Assembly: GCF_031583025.1 (NCBI RefSeq)
Contig: NZ_CP134062.1
Coordinates: 496,001-560,000, forward strand
Reading direction: 5' to 3'
From: Mycobacterium sp. Z3061
GTDB taxonomy: Bacteria > Actinomycetota > Actinomycetes > Mycobacteriales > Mycobacteriaceae
DNA length: 64,000 bases
Position 1 is the first letter of the stretch. Every line of letters starts with the position of its first letter. The notes beneath the pieces are model-generated. The model worked only from the letters and a program-made list of their open reading frames with translations. It had not been told where the DNA came from and made no database searches. Positions 16,079 to 24,963 of this stretch are shown here, piece by piece. The translations under genes were made by a program, and so were the position numbers.

Positions 16079-17314
16079 GTGACCGAAACCGTAGTGCTGG
16101 ACGATCTGGCCAGACCCCGCTTCAGCGCCGAGGCGCAGCCGATCCTGGACATGATGGCGGGGCTGGCGCCGGACTGCCCGCTGGATGCTGATGCTCTGTG
16201 CGCCAAGGCAAGTGCCGACACCGGCCTGGATGACTTCGGCCCGGCGGACTACCGGGAACGACTCGATGTCTACCTGTCGGCGCTCCGCGACATCGACGGA
16301 CTGCACCCGGCCGGGGTGGTCAACTTCTACGGCCAGCTGCTGCAGTTGCTGAAGAACCGGCTGCTGTTGGCCGACCTGCTGCGCCGCCATCCGGAGATCA
16401 ACGACATCGAACTGCGCTCGCCGGTGGTGATCGCCGGGCTGCCCCGAACCGGCACCACCCATCTGCACAATCTGCTGGCCTCAGCGCCCACCTTCCGCAC
16501 CATGCCCTACTGGGAGAGCAACGAGCCATTCCCGCTGCCCGCTGAAGTCGGCATTGCGCCGGACCCGCGGCGCGCGCGCATGGATGTCGCGGTCAGCGTG
16601 ATCAACCTGGTGATGCCGCATTTCGCGCTGATGCACGAGATGACGACCGATCATGTCCACGAAGAGATCCAACTGCTGGCCAACGACTTTTCGACGATGC
16701 TGTTCGAGACGCTCGCGCACGTGCCCGGCTGGCGTGACTACTACCAGGCTCACGATCAGACCCCGCACTACCGCTACCTGGCCACCCAGCTCAGGGCGAT
16801 GCAGTTCCTGCGCGGTGGCCGGCGCTGGCTGCTCAAGTCGCCGCAGCATCTCGAACAGGTGCCGGTGCTGAACAGGGTCTTCCCGGACAGCATCGTGGTT
16901 TTCACCCACCGCGACCCGGTGCCGGTGGCGCTGTCGATGGTCGCGATGATCACCTATTCCGCGCGCATGCACCGCTCTCCGGTTCCGGTCGAGGAGATCG
17001 CCGGGTACTGGATCGACCGCCTCGAACAGATGCTCAACGCCCTGGTCCGCGATCGCGACGTGATCGGCCCGGACCGATCCGTCGACGTCCGGTTCGACGA
17101 CTTCATGGCCGATGAGCTCGGCGTGGCGGAGCGGCTCTACGCCCTGGCCGACGAACCTTTCACGGACGCGGCGCGTGCGGCGATCTCCGGCTACCTGGCC
17201 GGCCATCAGCGCGGCCGGCTGGGCACTGTGGCCACGTCTTTTGAGATGTTCGGACTCGCCGGGGACGACTTGCGGGCCCGGTTCACGCCCTATGTCGAAC
17301 GCTTCCTGAAGTAG
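16079..17314 (+). CDS. sulfotransferase family protein
   Basis: A 411-residue PAPS-type sulfotransferase-like protein of a family expanded in mycobacteria. The 5'-phosphosulfate loop is visible as GLPRTGTTHLHNLL near residue 121. A 3'-phosphate-binding stretch VVFTHRDPVPVALSM lies near 274, and WLLKSPQHLEQVP near 250. The acceptor is unknown; known mycobacterial enzymes sulfate trehalose, glycolipids or menaquinone. The GTG start is 28 bp from the divergent TetR. The ephF-like gene follows after about 11 bp and may be cotranscribed. Confidence 0.88.
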   Translation: MTETVVLDDLARPRFSAEAQPILDMMAGLAPDCPLDADALCAKASADTGLDDFGPADYRERLDVYLSALRDIDGLHPAGVVNFYGQLLQLLKNRLLLADLLRRHPEINDIELRSPVVIAGLPRTGTTHLHNLLASAPTFRTMPYWESNEPFPLPAEVGIAPDPRRARMDVAVSVINLVMPHFALMHEMTTDHVHEEIQLLANDFSTMLFETLAHVPGWRDYYQAHDQTPHYRYLATQLRAMQFLRGGRRWLLKSPQHLEQVPVLNRVFPDSIVVFTHRDPVPVALSMVAMITYSARMHRSPVPVEEIAGYWIDRLEQMLNALVRDRDVIGPDRSVDVRFDDFMADELGVAERLYALADEPFTDAARAAISGYLAGHQRGRLGTVATSFEMFGLAGDDLRARFTPYVERFLK

Positions 17315-17325
17315 GTTCTTTGACC

Positions 17326-18213
17326 ATGACCATCTCCATTCCCAACCTGGACGGCGTCGAACACCGGTTCATCGATGTGGGCGGGGGAGTGACGATTCAC
17401 GTCGCCGATGCCGGGCCGGCCGACGGACCGGCGATCATGCTCGTGCACGGTTTCCCGGAGAATTGGTGGGAGTGGCACGAGTTGATCGGGCCGCTGGCCG
17501 CTGACGGCTATCGGGTGCTGTGCCCGGATCTGCGCGGGGCGGGCTGGAGCTCGGCGCCGCGATCGACCTACACGAAGGACGAGATGGCCGGTGACCTGGC
17601 GACGGTGCTGGACAAGCTGGGCATCGCCACGGTCAAGCTTGCCGCGCACGACTGGGGCGGCCCGGTCGCCTTCATTCTGATGCTGCGCCACCCGGACCGG
17701 GTGACCGGCTTCTTCGGGATGAACACCGTCGCGCCCTGGGTGAAGCGCGATCTGTCTTCGGTCCGCAATATCTGGCGACTCTGGTACCAGATTCCGATCT
17801 CGCTGCCGGGCATCGGGCCGCGGTTGCTCAGCGACCCCAAGGCCCGCTTCGCCCGTGCCCTGGGAAAGTGGGTGGGCGGAGGGTTCAACATCCCCGACGA
17901 AGACATCCGCCTCTATATCGACTGCATGCGTCAGCCCGGGCACGCCGAGGCCGGTTCGCGGTGGTACCGGTCATTCCAGACCGGGGAGATGCTGCGCTGG
18001 ATGCGGGGGGAATTCGACGATGCGCGGGTGGAGGTGCCGGTGCGCTGGCTGTCCGGGGTCGAAGACCCGGTGATCACGCCCGACCTGATCGACGGATATG
18101 CGGACCACATAACGGATTTCGAGGTCGAGCTAGTCGACGGGGTGGGGCACTGGATCGTCAGTCAGCGTCCCGATCTGGTGCTGGACAGACTGCGCGCGTT
18201 TCTCAGGGTTTGA
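17326..18213 (+). CDS. ephF: epoxide hydrolase EphF-like (Rv0134), alpha/beta hydrolase
   Basis: A 295-residue alpha/beta-hydrolase. The oxyanion segment HGFPENWWEWH is near residue 42, the nucleophile Asp lies in AAHDWGG near 108, and the base His lies in GVGHW near 277. The late acid is probably in GVEDPVITP near 243. The HGFPE and HDWGG motifs are those of epoxide hydrolases. ATG 17326 was chosen, with TTG 17320 possible. The counterpart ephF follows Rv0133 in M. tuberculosis, but here about 8.7 kb of other genes intervene. It overlaps the convergent alcohol dehydrogenase by 11 bp. Confidence 0.9.
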   Translation: MTISIPNLDGVEHRFIDVGGGVTIHVADAGPADGPAIMLVHGFPENWWEWHELIGPLAADGYRVLCPDLRGAGWSSAPRSTYTKDEMAGDLATVLDKLGIATVKLAAHDWGGPVAFILMLRHPDRVTGFFGMNTVAPWVKRDLSSVRNIWRLWYQIPISLPGIGPRLLSDPKARFARALGKWVGGGFNIPDEDIRLYIDCMRQPGHAEAGSRWYRSFQTGEMLRWMRGEFDDARVEVPVRWLSGVEDPVITPDLIDGYADHITDFEVELVDGVGHWIVSQRPDLVLDRLRAFLRV

Positions 18214-19246
18214 CGACGATCCGGATCGGGTTGCCCTCCTGGCGCTCCAGCATCTCGATGCCCGCGTGGATGTCCCGTAACGGGACGATCTGGCTGATGG
18301 ACCGCGAAAGATCAAGGCGGCCATAGGAAACCAGCTTGGCCAGGGTCTCGATGTCGACGTTCTGGTAGCCGAGATGCCCCAGCGCCTGCTTGCGGCTCAA
18401 CCCGAACATGGCGGTGGGTCCCACCGTCGGCGACTCCGCGCTCATGCCCACGCCGACCAGCCGGCCGCCCGCGGTCAGTGAGTCCAGCGCCTGCTCGAAC
18501 GTCACCTTGAGTCCGACGGCGTCGAACGCGACGTCGAGTTTCCGGCCGCCGGTGACCTCCGCGATCTTGTCCTGTAACTGGTCGTCACGGGTGTCGAAGG
18601 CGTAATCGGCGCCGATTTCCAGCGCGCGCTCCAGCACGGCCGGGTTGATGTCGAGGGCGATCACCGGTACCGCGCCGACCAGCTTGGCGAGTTGCACGAT
18701 ATGCGTGCCGACCCCGCCCACGCCCCACACCCCGACCGATTCCCCGATGGCGACCTTCCCGGTACGCACGACGGCACCGAACGGCGTGGAGACCGCGTCG
18801 GCCAGGATTGCCGCCTGCTCGAGCGGGACGTTGTCGGGCACCCGGGTCAAACCGGCCGCCTGCGCCAGGGTGTATTCGGCCCACGCGCCGTCATAGGCGA
18901 ACGCCATCAACTGAATTCGCAGACAATTGACCACGTCGCCGCGCCTGCAGTTCGGGCACGTCTGGCAGGGGCGTCCCGCGGCGACCACCACCCGGTCGCC
19001 CTCGGCCCAACCGGTCACTTCGGGACCGAGCTTGGCGATGGTGCCCGACGCTTCGTGGCCCTGGGTCACCACCGGCGCCTGGGAAGGGAAGGTTCCGTTG
19101 ATCAGGCTGAGGTCCGAGTGGCAGATGCCGCAGAACGCAACCTTGACCAGAACCTCGCCGGGCCCGGGTTCGGGAATCGGAACTTCTTCCAGCACAACCG
19201 TTCTGGTGTCGGCGTAAAAGCGCTCGGCGAGCATGGTGGCCGTCAC
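18203..19246 (-). CDS. zinc-dependent alcohol dehydrogenase
   Basis: MDR-family dehydrogenase of about 347 residues. The catalytic zinc ligands are in FCGICHSD and GHEASG near residues 38-62. The structural zinc lobe is complete (CQTCPNCRRGDVVNC near 90-104), and the NAD-binding GVGGVG is near 170. The substrate is unknown. A GTG at 19246 forms a GTGA overlap with the tiny upstream Mop-like gene and was preferred over ATG 19234, which keeps the same core. Translational coupling to that gene is therefore likely. Confidence 0.92.
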   Translation of the reverse strand: MTATMLAERFYADTRTVVLEEVPIPEPGPGEVLVKVAFCGICHSDLSLINGTFPSQAPVVTQGHEASGTIAKLGPEVTGWAEGDRVVVAAGRPCQTCPNCRRGDVVNCLRIQLMAFAYDGAWAEYTLAQAAGLTRVPDNVPLEQAAILADAVSTPFGAVVRTGKVAIGESVGVWGVGGVGTHIVQLAKLVGAVPVIALDINPAVLERALEIGADYAFDTRDDQLQDKIAEVTGGRKLDVAFDAVGLKVTFEQALDSLTAGGRLVGVGMSAESPTVGPTAMFGLSRKQALGHLGYQNVDIETLAKLVSYGRLDLSRSISQIVPLRDIHAGIEMLERQEGNPIRIVVKP

Positions 19247-19365
19247 TGGACGCCGATCGTGACTTCGGTGCACTTGATGAACACCGCCGCGGGCTGACCG
19301 GCCTCCAGGCCGAGGTCGACCTCGGTGATAGTGCCCTTGAGTTGGTTGCGGGTTGATAGGCGCAT
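19243..19365 (-). CDS. 40-residue Mop/TOBE-type protein lacking its middle
   Basis: The N-terminus MRLSTRNQLKGTITEVDLG matches the first strands of a molybdate-binding Mop/TOBE domain, which is normally about 65-70 residues. The rest, GQPAAVFIKCTEVTIGVQ, matches the last strands. The roughly 28 residues between these halves are missing with the frame intact, so a complete Mop fold cannot form. The stop overlaps the GTG of the alcohol dehydrogenase by four bases. It may be a decayed gene kept as a translational leader, or a minimal domain that oligomerises. The domain identity is from family knowledge. Confidence 0.7.
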   Translation of the reverse strand: MRLSTRNQLKGTITEVDLGLEAGQPAAVFIKCTEVTIGVQ

Positions 19366-19490
19366 CGTTGGAGCGTAGCCCCGTGCCGCGATCGAGTGTG
19401 TGGGCACGGCTTCGGGTGTGTGTCTACCGCGGGATCTACGCGGTTTCAGCGCAGTAGGCGCATACTCAAATCCGCTGGTGCACAGGTGAA

Positions 19491-20096
19491 CTAGTGTCGC
19501 GGCCCGAGCAGGGCAACGGACGCGTCAACGGCCGGTTCGACGATGCTTCGCACCGGCCGGCCGTCCTCGACCGCCAGCGCCACCAGTTCCCGCAGGCCGC
19601 CCACCAGGATCACCGCCAGCGGGACGGTCAGGGGCGGGAGATCAGCGCGCCGGAAACCCGGGCTGCCACTGAGATTGACCAGCAGGCCGGTGAGCAGCTC
19701 GAGACCTTGGCGCTGAACCGGGCGGGCGTAATCGCCCAGCGAGGGCAGCTCGCGGATCCAGCTCAGCGTGATGGCCGGCCGGGATTCGATGTTGCCGACG
19801 TAGCCCTCGACGGCCTGGCGGATCTGCTGGTGCCAGTCGGCCTCGGGGTCGACCGCTACCCGGATGTCTTCGGCCATGATCTCGATCTCGGCGCGCAGCA
19901 GGTCCAGGAAACACTGTTCCTTGCTGGCGAAGTGGTCGTAGAACGTGCGTTTGGAGGTGCGGGCGTGGCGGACGATGTCGGCGACCGTCGTGGCCCGATA
20001 GCCGCGCTCGCCGATCGACGCGGCGAGGCCGTCGAGCAGTCGCAGCCGGAACGGATCGGGTTGCGCCGCAACCGCGTCATCAGCCACTGCCGTCAC
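19491..20096 (-). CDS. TetR family regulator of cyp138 (Rv0135c-like)
   Basis: A 201-residue regulator with an HTH at about residues 20-65 (TTVADIVRHARTSKRTFYDHFASKE). It diverges from the cyp138 gene, as Rv0135c does in M. tuberculosis. The 116-bp gap holds two copies of GGTAC-N6-GTACC, so it probably represses both itself and the P450. The inducing ligand may be the P450 substrate, which is unknown. Confidence 0.93.
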   Translation of the reverse strand: MTAVADDAVAAQPDPFRLRLLDGLAASIGERGYRATTVADIVRHARTSKRTFYDHFASKEQCFLDLLRAEIEIMAEDIRVAVDPEADWHQQIRQAVEGYVGNIESRPAITLSWIRELPSLGDYARPVQRQGLELLTGLLVNLSGSPGFRRADLPPLTVPLAVILVGGLRELVALAVEDGRPVRSIVEPAVDASVALLGPRH

Positions 20097-20122
20097 GATC
20101 GGGCCCTTCGCTTGTCAGGTTT

Positions 20123-20171
20123 GGTACCACAGAGTACCGTACGGGGAAAGCCTTTGGTACACCGCAGTACC
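20123..20171. promoter_or_regulatory. twin TetR operators GGTAC-N6-GTACC
   Basis: Two identical-arm palindromes at 20123-20138 and 20156-20171, starting 33 bp apart, lie in the divergent promoter of the TetR regulator and cyp138. Both arms are perfect and both spacers are six bases. Confidence 0.75.
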
Positions 20172-20212
20172 ACCCCTGATCGAGGGGGCAGAACGTAGGG
20201 AGTAACACCTCC

Positions 20213-21556
20213 GTGAGCCAAGCCATCGACGCGCCCGCCGTGCCCGAAGTCAAGCTGCCGCCGTCCACCCACATCCCAAAGCTGTTCCAGGGCCTCATCT
20301 TCGCGTTCTCCCGCAAGGGAATGATGCGACGCCTGACCGCCCGATACGGCTCCGCGGTCACCATGCACATCCCCATGTACGGCCACATGGTGATGGTGTC
20401 GGATCCGCAGCTGGCCAAGCAGGTGTTCACCACCAGCCCGGACGAGCTGGGCAACATACAGCCCAATCTGAGCCGGATGTTCGGATCCGGGTCGGTGTTC
20501 GGGCTGGAAGGTGACGACCATCGCCGCCGGCGCCGGTTGCTGGCGCCGCCGTTCCACGGCAAGAGCATGAAGAACTACGAGACGATCATCGAGGAGGAGA
20601 CCCTGCGCGAGAGTGCCGGGTGGCCCGAGGGGCAGTCGTTCGCGACGTTGCCGTCGATGATGCACATCACGCTGAATGCCATCCTGCGTGCGGTGTTCGG
20701 CGCCGAGGGTGCCGAACTCGACGAGCTGCGCCGGATCATTCCGCCGTGGGTCACGCTGGGCTCCCGTCTGGCGGCGGTGCCCAAACCCAAGCGGGATTAC
20801 GGCCGGTTGAGCCCGTGGGGCAGGCTGTCCGAATTCCGGCGCCAGTACGACCTGGTCATCGACAAGCTGATCGACCGCGAGCGGTCGGACCCGAACTTCG
20901 CCGACCGCAACGACGTCCTCGCGTTGATGCTGCGCAGCACGTACGACGATGGTTCGGTCATGTCGCGCAAGGACATTGGCGATGAACTGCTCGCGCTGCT
21001 GGCAGCCGGACACGAAACCACCGCCTCTACGCTGGCCTGGGCCTTCGAGCGGATCACCCGCCACCCCACGCTGCTGGCCGACCTGGTCGAAGAGGCCGAT
21101 AACGGCGGCAGCGAGCTTCGGCAGGCGACGATTCTGGAAGTTCAGCGCGCCCGTACCGTCATCGACCTCGCCGGACGGCACGTATACCCGCAGACCTACC
21201 GACTCGGCGAGTGGGTGATACCCCGCGGGTATTCGATCATCGTCAACATCGGCCGGATACACGACAACCCGGACGTGTTCCCGCATCCCGAGCGCTTCGA
21301 CCCGCAGCGCTATATCGGCGGCAAGCCGTCGGCCTTCGCGTGGATACCGTTCGGCGGCGGCACCCGCCGTTGCGTGGGAGCCGCGTTCGCCAACATGGAG
21401 ATGGACGTGGTGCTGCGAACGGTGTTGCGTCAGTTCGTCGTTGAGCCCACCACTGCCCCGGACGAGCGGTGGCACGGCCGGGGCGTGGCGTTCGTTCCCA
21501 AAGACGGCGGCCGGATTGTGGTGCGGCGCCGCACAACTCAAGGGCCTACTGAGTAG
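20213..21556 (+). CDS. cyp138: cytochrome P450 (CYP138 family)
   Basis: A 447-residue soluble P450 monooxygenase. The oxygen-activation helix has AGHETTAST near residue 263, the ExxR motif is EVQR near 305, and the heme loop is [17 protein letters not shown] with Cys387 as ligand. Long stretches ([37 protein letters not shown]) match my recollection of M. tuberculosis Cyp138 (Rv0136). The substrate is unknown. It starts at GTG just after two palindromes that should let the divergent TetR control it. No ferredoxin is nearby. It overlaps msrA by 11 bp at the 3' end. Confidence 0.94.
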   Translation: MSQAIDAPAVPEVKLPPSTHIPKLFQGLIFAFSRKGMMRRLTARYGSAVTMHIPMYGHMVMVSDPQLAKQVFTTSPDELGNIQPNLSRMFGSGSVFGLEGDDHRRRRRLLAPPFHGKSMKNYETIIEEETLRESAGWPEGQSFATLPSMMHITLNAILRAVFGAEGAELDELRRIIPPWVTLGSRLAAVPKPKRDYGRLSPWGRLSEFRRQYDLVIDKLIDRERSDPNFADRNDVLALMLRSTYDDGSVMSRKDIGDELLALLAAGHETTASTLAWAFERITRHPTLLADLVEEADNGGSELRQATILEVQRARTVIDLAGRHVYPQTYRLGEWVIPRGYSIIVNIGRIHDNPDVFPHPERFDPQRYIGGKPSAFAWIPFGGGTRRCVGAAFANMEMDVVLRTVLRQFVVEPTTAPDERWHGRGVAFVPKDGGRIVVRRRTTQGPTE

Positions 21557-22061
21557 CGGAGGCCCGTCGCGGCAGCTTCCAGCCCGGCCGCACGTAGTGG
21601 CAGGTGTACCCGTTCGGGTAGCGCAGCAGGTAGTCCTGGTGCTCGGGCTCGGCCTCCCAGAAATCGCCCGCCGGGCTGACCTCGGTAACCACCTTGCCGG
21701 GCCACAGGCCGGACGCCTCGACGTCGGCGATGGTGTCCAGCGCCACCCGCTTCTGCTCGTCGTCGACGTAGAAGATGGCCGAGCGATAACTCATGCCGCG
21801 GTCGTTGCCTTGGCGGTTCTTCGTGGTCGGGTCGTGGATCTGGAAGAAGAACTCCAGCAGGGTGCGGAAGTCGGTGGCCGACGGGTCGAACACGATCTCG
21901 ACGGCCTCGGCATGTGTGCCGTGGTTGCGGTAGGTGGCGTTGGGTACGTCACCGCCGCTGTAACCGACCCGCGTGCTGATCACTCCCGGCTGCCGCCGGA
22001 TCAGGTCCTGCATTCCCCAGAAGCAGCCACCGGCGAGGATGGCTTTCTGTGTGCTCGTCAT
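21546..22061 (-). CDS. msrA: peptide methionine sulfoxide reductase MsrA
   Basis: A 171-residue cytoplasmic enzyme that reduces methionine-S-sulfoxide. The active-site motif GCFWG (Cys13) and the conserved blocks [23 protein letters not shown] and YRSAIFY are complete (quoted blocks are separate segments). There is no fused MsrB domain. ATG 22061 was chosen; it is preceded on the minus strand by an AGGAGGAC ribosome site. The order cyp138-msrA is that of Rv0136-Rv0137c. Confidence 0.96.
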   Translation of the reverse strand: MTSTQKAILAGGCFWGMQDLIRRQPGVISTRVGYSGGDVPNATYRNHGTHAEAVEIVFDPSATDFRTLLEFFFQIHDPTTKNRQGNDRGMSYRSAIFYVDDEQKRVALDTIADVEASGLWPGKVVTEVSPAGDFWEAEPEHQDYLLRYPNGYTCHYVRPGWKLPRRASATQ

Positions 22062-22113
22062 TGCTGTCCTCCTAACCGGCCCGGGCCGGCAGCTCAAGCT
22101 CAGGCACCCAGGC

Positions 22114-22119
22114 TACACT
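22114..22119 (+). promoter_or_regulatory. -10-like element before the SnoaL-like gene
   Basis: TACACT fits the TAnnnT mycobacterial -10 pattern, 24 bp before the GTG of the SnoaL-like gene. A perfect 14-bp GC palindrome lies at 22076-22089 between the two divergent genes. Confidence 0.4.
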
Positions 22120-22142
22120 CCGCCAGTGAGGTGTAACGGCTC

Positions 22143-22649
22143 GTGAGCGGCCCGGAATTCCCCAAAAGTGAACTGGCGGCGGCCTTCGCGCAGTTCGAAC
22201 AGACCGTGGCCAGAGCGGCCGAGACGCACGATTGGGACGCCTGGGTGCAGCACTACACGCCCGACGTCGAATACATCGAGCACGCGGCGGGCACCATGCA
22301 CGGTCGTGACGAGGTGCGCACCTGGATCAAGCGCACGATGACCACCTTCCCGGGCAGCCACATGGTGGAGTTCCCGTCGCTGTGGTCGGTCATCGACGAG
22401 CCCACCGGGCGCATCATCATGGAGCTCGACAACCCGATGCGCGATCCAGGCGACGGCAGCGTCATCACCGCGACGAACATCTCGATCATCACCTATGCCG
22501 GCGACGGCCTGTGGCGCCGCCAGGAGGATATCTACAACCCGCTGCGCTTCGTGCAGGCCGCGTTGAAGTGGTGCCGCAAGGCCCAGGAGTTCGGCAACCT
22601 GGACGACGACGCCGCGGCCTTCCTCAAGCAATACGGGGGTGCGCAGTGA
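22143..22649 (+). CDS. SnoaL/NTF2-like protein (Rv0138-like)
   Basis: A 168-residue alpha+beta-barrel protein. The pattern HDWDAWVQHYTPDVEYIEHAAG then MHGRDEVRTWIKRTM is that of SnoaL-like polyketide cyclase relatives (the two motifs are quoted as separate segments). Role unknown; it may be an isomerase, hydratase or ligand binder. GTG start. Its stop overlaps the GTG of the NAD-dependent epimerase (GTGA), the Rv0138-Rv0139 arrangement. Confidence 0.88.
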   Translation: MSGPEFPKSELAAAFAQFEQTVARAAETHDWDAWVQHYTPDVEYIEHAAGTMHGRDEVRTWIKRTMTTFPGSHMVEFPSLWSVIDEPTGRIIMELDNPMRDPGDGSVITATNISIITYAGDGLWRRQEDIYNPLRFVQAALKWCRKAQEFGNLDDDAAAFLKQYGGAQ

Positions 22650-23662
22650 GCGGGCGGCCGAAACTGGTGATCGGCGCCAACGGGTTCCTCGGTTCGCACG
22701 TCACCCGGCTGCTGGTCGAGGACGGTCACGACGTCCGCGCGATGGTGCGGCCCACCGCGAACACCCGCGCCATCGACGACCTGCCGGTCACCCGCTTTCA
22801 CGGCGATATCTTCGACACCGCCACCGTGCGCGAAGCGATGGATGGTTGCGACGACGTTTATTACTGCGTCGTGGACACCCGCGCCTGGCTGCGTGACCCG
22901 GCGCCCCTGTTCCGCACCAACGTCGAGGGCTTGCGCAACGTCCTTGACGTAGCGAAAGACCTTGAGTTGCACCGCTTCGTGTTCACGAGCACCTACGCAT
23001 CGGTGGATCGCCGGCACGGGCACGTCGCCACCGAAGCCGACCGGATCGGCGACCGTAAGGTCACCCCCTACGTCCAGTCCCGGGTGCAGGCCGAGGACCT
23101 GGTGATGCGCTACGTCGCCGACTTCGGTTTGCCGGCGGTCGCGATGTGCGTCTCCACCACCTATGGCAGCGGTGACTGGGGCCGCACCCCGCACGGCGCG
23201 TTCATCGCCGGCGCAGTCTTCGGCAAGTTGCCGTTCCTGATGAGCGGTATCCAGCTGGAGGTGGTGGGCGTCGACGATGCCGCCCGTGCCATGATCCTGG
23301 CCGCCGAGCGCGGCCGTAACGGGGAGAGGTACCTGATCTCCGAGCGCATGATCCCGTTGACCGACGTGGTGCGGATCGCGGCCGACGAGGCCGGGGTCGC
23401 ACCGCCACGGCGGTCGATCCCGGTGCCCGTGCTCTATGCGCTGGGCGCCCTGGGCAGCCTGCGGGCCCGGCTCACCGGCAAGGACGCCGAACTCAGCCTG
23501 GACTCGGTGCGGATGATGCGCGCCGAAGCCCCGGTCGACCACAGCAAGGCGGTCCGCGAGCTGGGCTGGAAACCGCGGCCGGTGGAGGAGTCGATCCGCG
23601 AGGCGGCCCGCTTCTGGGCCGGCATGCGAAAGGCTGCGAAGAAGGCTGTCGCACCCGAATAG
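22646..23662 (+). CDS. NAD-dependent epimerase/dehydratase (Rv0139-like)
   Basis: An extended SDR of 338 residues. The N-terminal Rossmann motif GANGFLGSHV is near residue 10, DIFD near 49, and the catalytic region has FTSTYASVD near 114. The usual YxxxK tyrosine appears shifted: VTPYVQSRVQAED offers Tyr near 140 but no lysine four residues later. This suggests a variant 3-beta-HSD or flavonol-reductase-like class, or a lost activity. It is coupled to the SnoaL-like gene. The substrate is probably a steroid- or lipid-like alcohol, an inference only. Confidence 0.85.
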   Translation: MSGRPKLVIGANGFLGSHVTRLLVEDGHDVRAMVRPTANTRAIDDLPVTRFHGDIFDTATVREAMDGCDDVYYCVVDTRAWLRDPAPLFRTNVEGLRNVLDVAKDLELHRFVFTSTYASVDRRHGHVATEADRIGDRKVTPYVQSRVQAEDLVMRYVADFGLPAVAMCVSTTYGSGDWGRTPHGAFIAGAVFGKLPFLMSGIQLEVVGVDDAARAMILAAERGRNGERYLISERMIPLTDVVRIAADEAGVAPPRRSIPVPVLYALGALGSLRARLTGKDAELSLDSVRMMRAEAPVDHSKAVRELGWKPRPVEESIREAARFWAGMRKAAKKAVAPE

Positions 23663-23672
23663 GCTGGCGACA

Positions 23673-24488
23673 ATGGAACGTGTTCACGTTGACCTCAACG
23701 GGCCACCTCAGACCATGCTCGCGACGCTGTACGCCAAGGCACTCGACGCTGACGCGCCCAAGTCGATCCTGCGCGACGAGTACGCCAAGGCCGCGGTGCA
23801 GCACATCGATTACGACTGGGCCGCAACGACTATCACCAAGCGGCGGGCACCGTCGGTGGCGGTCCGCAGTGCGCATTTCGACAACTGGGCCCGGGAGTTC
23901 CTGGCCGCACACCCCGAGGCGACCGTGTTGCATGTCGGGTGTGGCCTGGACGCCCGGGTGTTCCGGCTCGACCCTGGGCCCGGGGTGCGCTGGTATGACA
24001 TCGACTACCCGGAGGTGATCTCGCTACGCGAGCGGGTGTACCCCGCGCGCGAGAACTGCCGCACCGTCGCGGCTTCGGTGACCGACCCGCAGTGGCTGGC
24101 CGACCTACCGGCCGACCGTCCCACCCTGTTCCTCGGCGAGGGGCTGACGATGTACCTGACCAAGGACGCCGGTCTGGCGTTGCTGCGCTGGGTGGTCGAC
24201 CGATTCCCCTCCGGTGAACTGCAATTCGACGCCTTCAATACATTCGGCATCCGCACCCAGGTGATCAACTCCGTCGTTCGCCGCTCGGGATCGACCTTGT
24301 ACTGGGGGATCGACCGGCCGTCCGACATCCTCGACGAGGTGCCTGGCACGCGGCTGGTGGCCTGGGAATCGGTGTTCGACAGCGAGACGTTCGCACTCGT
24401 ACCCCCCGTCGTGCGGTGGATGGGCCGGGTGATGGCGCGGGTGCCGGCGCTGCGGAACATGGCGCAGTACCACCGCTACGCCTTCTGA
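23673..24488 (+). CDS. class I SAM-dependent methyltransferase, LCMT/PpmI type
   Basis: A 271-residue methyltransferase of the leucine carboxyl methyltransferase-like family. The SAM motif I is VLHVGCGLDARVFRLD near residue 87, the acidic ribose-binding loop is WYDIDYPEVI near 109, and FLGEGLTMYL near 151 is the family's post-II motif. It is related to, but distinct from, the three tandem methyltransferases at 30.2-33.0 kb. It probably methylates a small carboxyl or hydroxyl acceptor. It follows the epimerase gene by 10 bp and may share its mRNA. Confidence 0.88.
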   Translation: MERVHVDLNGPPQTMLATLYAKALDADAPKSILRDEYAKAAVQHIDYDWAATTITKRRAPSVAVRSAHFDNWAREFLAAHPEATVLHVGCGLDARVFRLDPGPGVRWYDIDYPEVISLRERVYPARENCRTVAASVTDPQWLADLPADRPTLFLGEGLTMYLTKDAGLALLRWVVDRFPSGELQFDAFNTFGIRTQVINSVVRRSGSTLYWGIDRPSDILDEVPGTRLVAWESVFDSETFALVPPVVRWMGRVMARVPALRNMAQYHRYAF

Positions 24489-24527
24489 AAACGGGAATGT
24501 GGGCGGCCCGAATGCGTTGAACGTCTC

Positions 24528-24902
24528 ATGAGCCATCCGGAAATCAAGGAACCCAACGCGGGTCACCCGATCACGATCGAGCCGACGCAGGGGCGGGTCC
24601 AGGTCCATGTCAACGGCGAGCTGGTCGCGGACAGCACCGCGGCCCTGGGTCTGCAGGAGGCCAGTTTGCCTCTGGTGCAGTACATTCCACTGACCGACGT
24701 GGTGCAAGAGCGGCTCACGCGGACCGACACCAGTAGCTACTGCCCGTTCAAGGGCGAGGCCAGCTACTACAGCGTGACGACCTCGGCCGGTGACACCGTC
24801 AAAGACGTCATCTGGACCTACGAGCAGCCCTACCCCGCGGTCGCCGCGATCGCCGGGCACGTCGCGTTCTATCCGAACAAAGCCGAGATCACGGTCGGTT
24901 AA
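24528..24902 (+). CDS. DUF427 family protein (Rv0140-like)
   Basis: A 124-residue beta-rich protein. The DUF427 pattern is clear: VQVHVNGELVADSTAAL, then RTDTSSYCPFKGEASYYSV and ending GHVAFYPNKAEITVG. Function unknown. A second DUF427 protein is encoded at 37401. Order and length match Rv0140. Confidence 0.9.
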   Translation: MSHPEIKEPNAGHPITIEPTQGRVQVHVNGELVADSTAALGLQEASLPLVQYIPLTDVVQERLTRTDTSSYCPFKGEASYYSVTTSAGDTVKDVIWTYEQPYPAVAAIAGHVAFYPNKAEITVG

Positions 24903-24963
24903 GAGGCGCATTTGGATGACGGCGACCCGCTGCGCCCGGCTCCGCCGCGCTTGCGATCGCCGT

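Noticed and set aside
19381-19409. CCGTGCC...GGCACGG inverted repeat in the 19.4-kb gap, possibly a third repeat family
   Set aside because: Only one copy was seen in this window and the stem is short, so it cannot be called a repeat family.
22076-22089. Perfect 14-bp palindrome CCGGCCCGGGCCGG between msrA and the SnoaL-like gene
   Set aside because: Only G and C, so it arises easily by chance in this genome. Not claimed as an operator.
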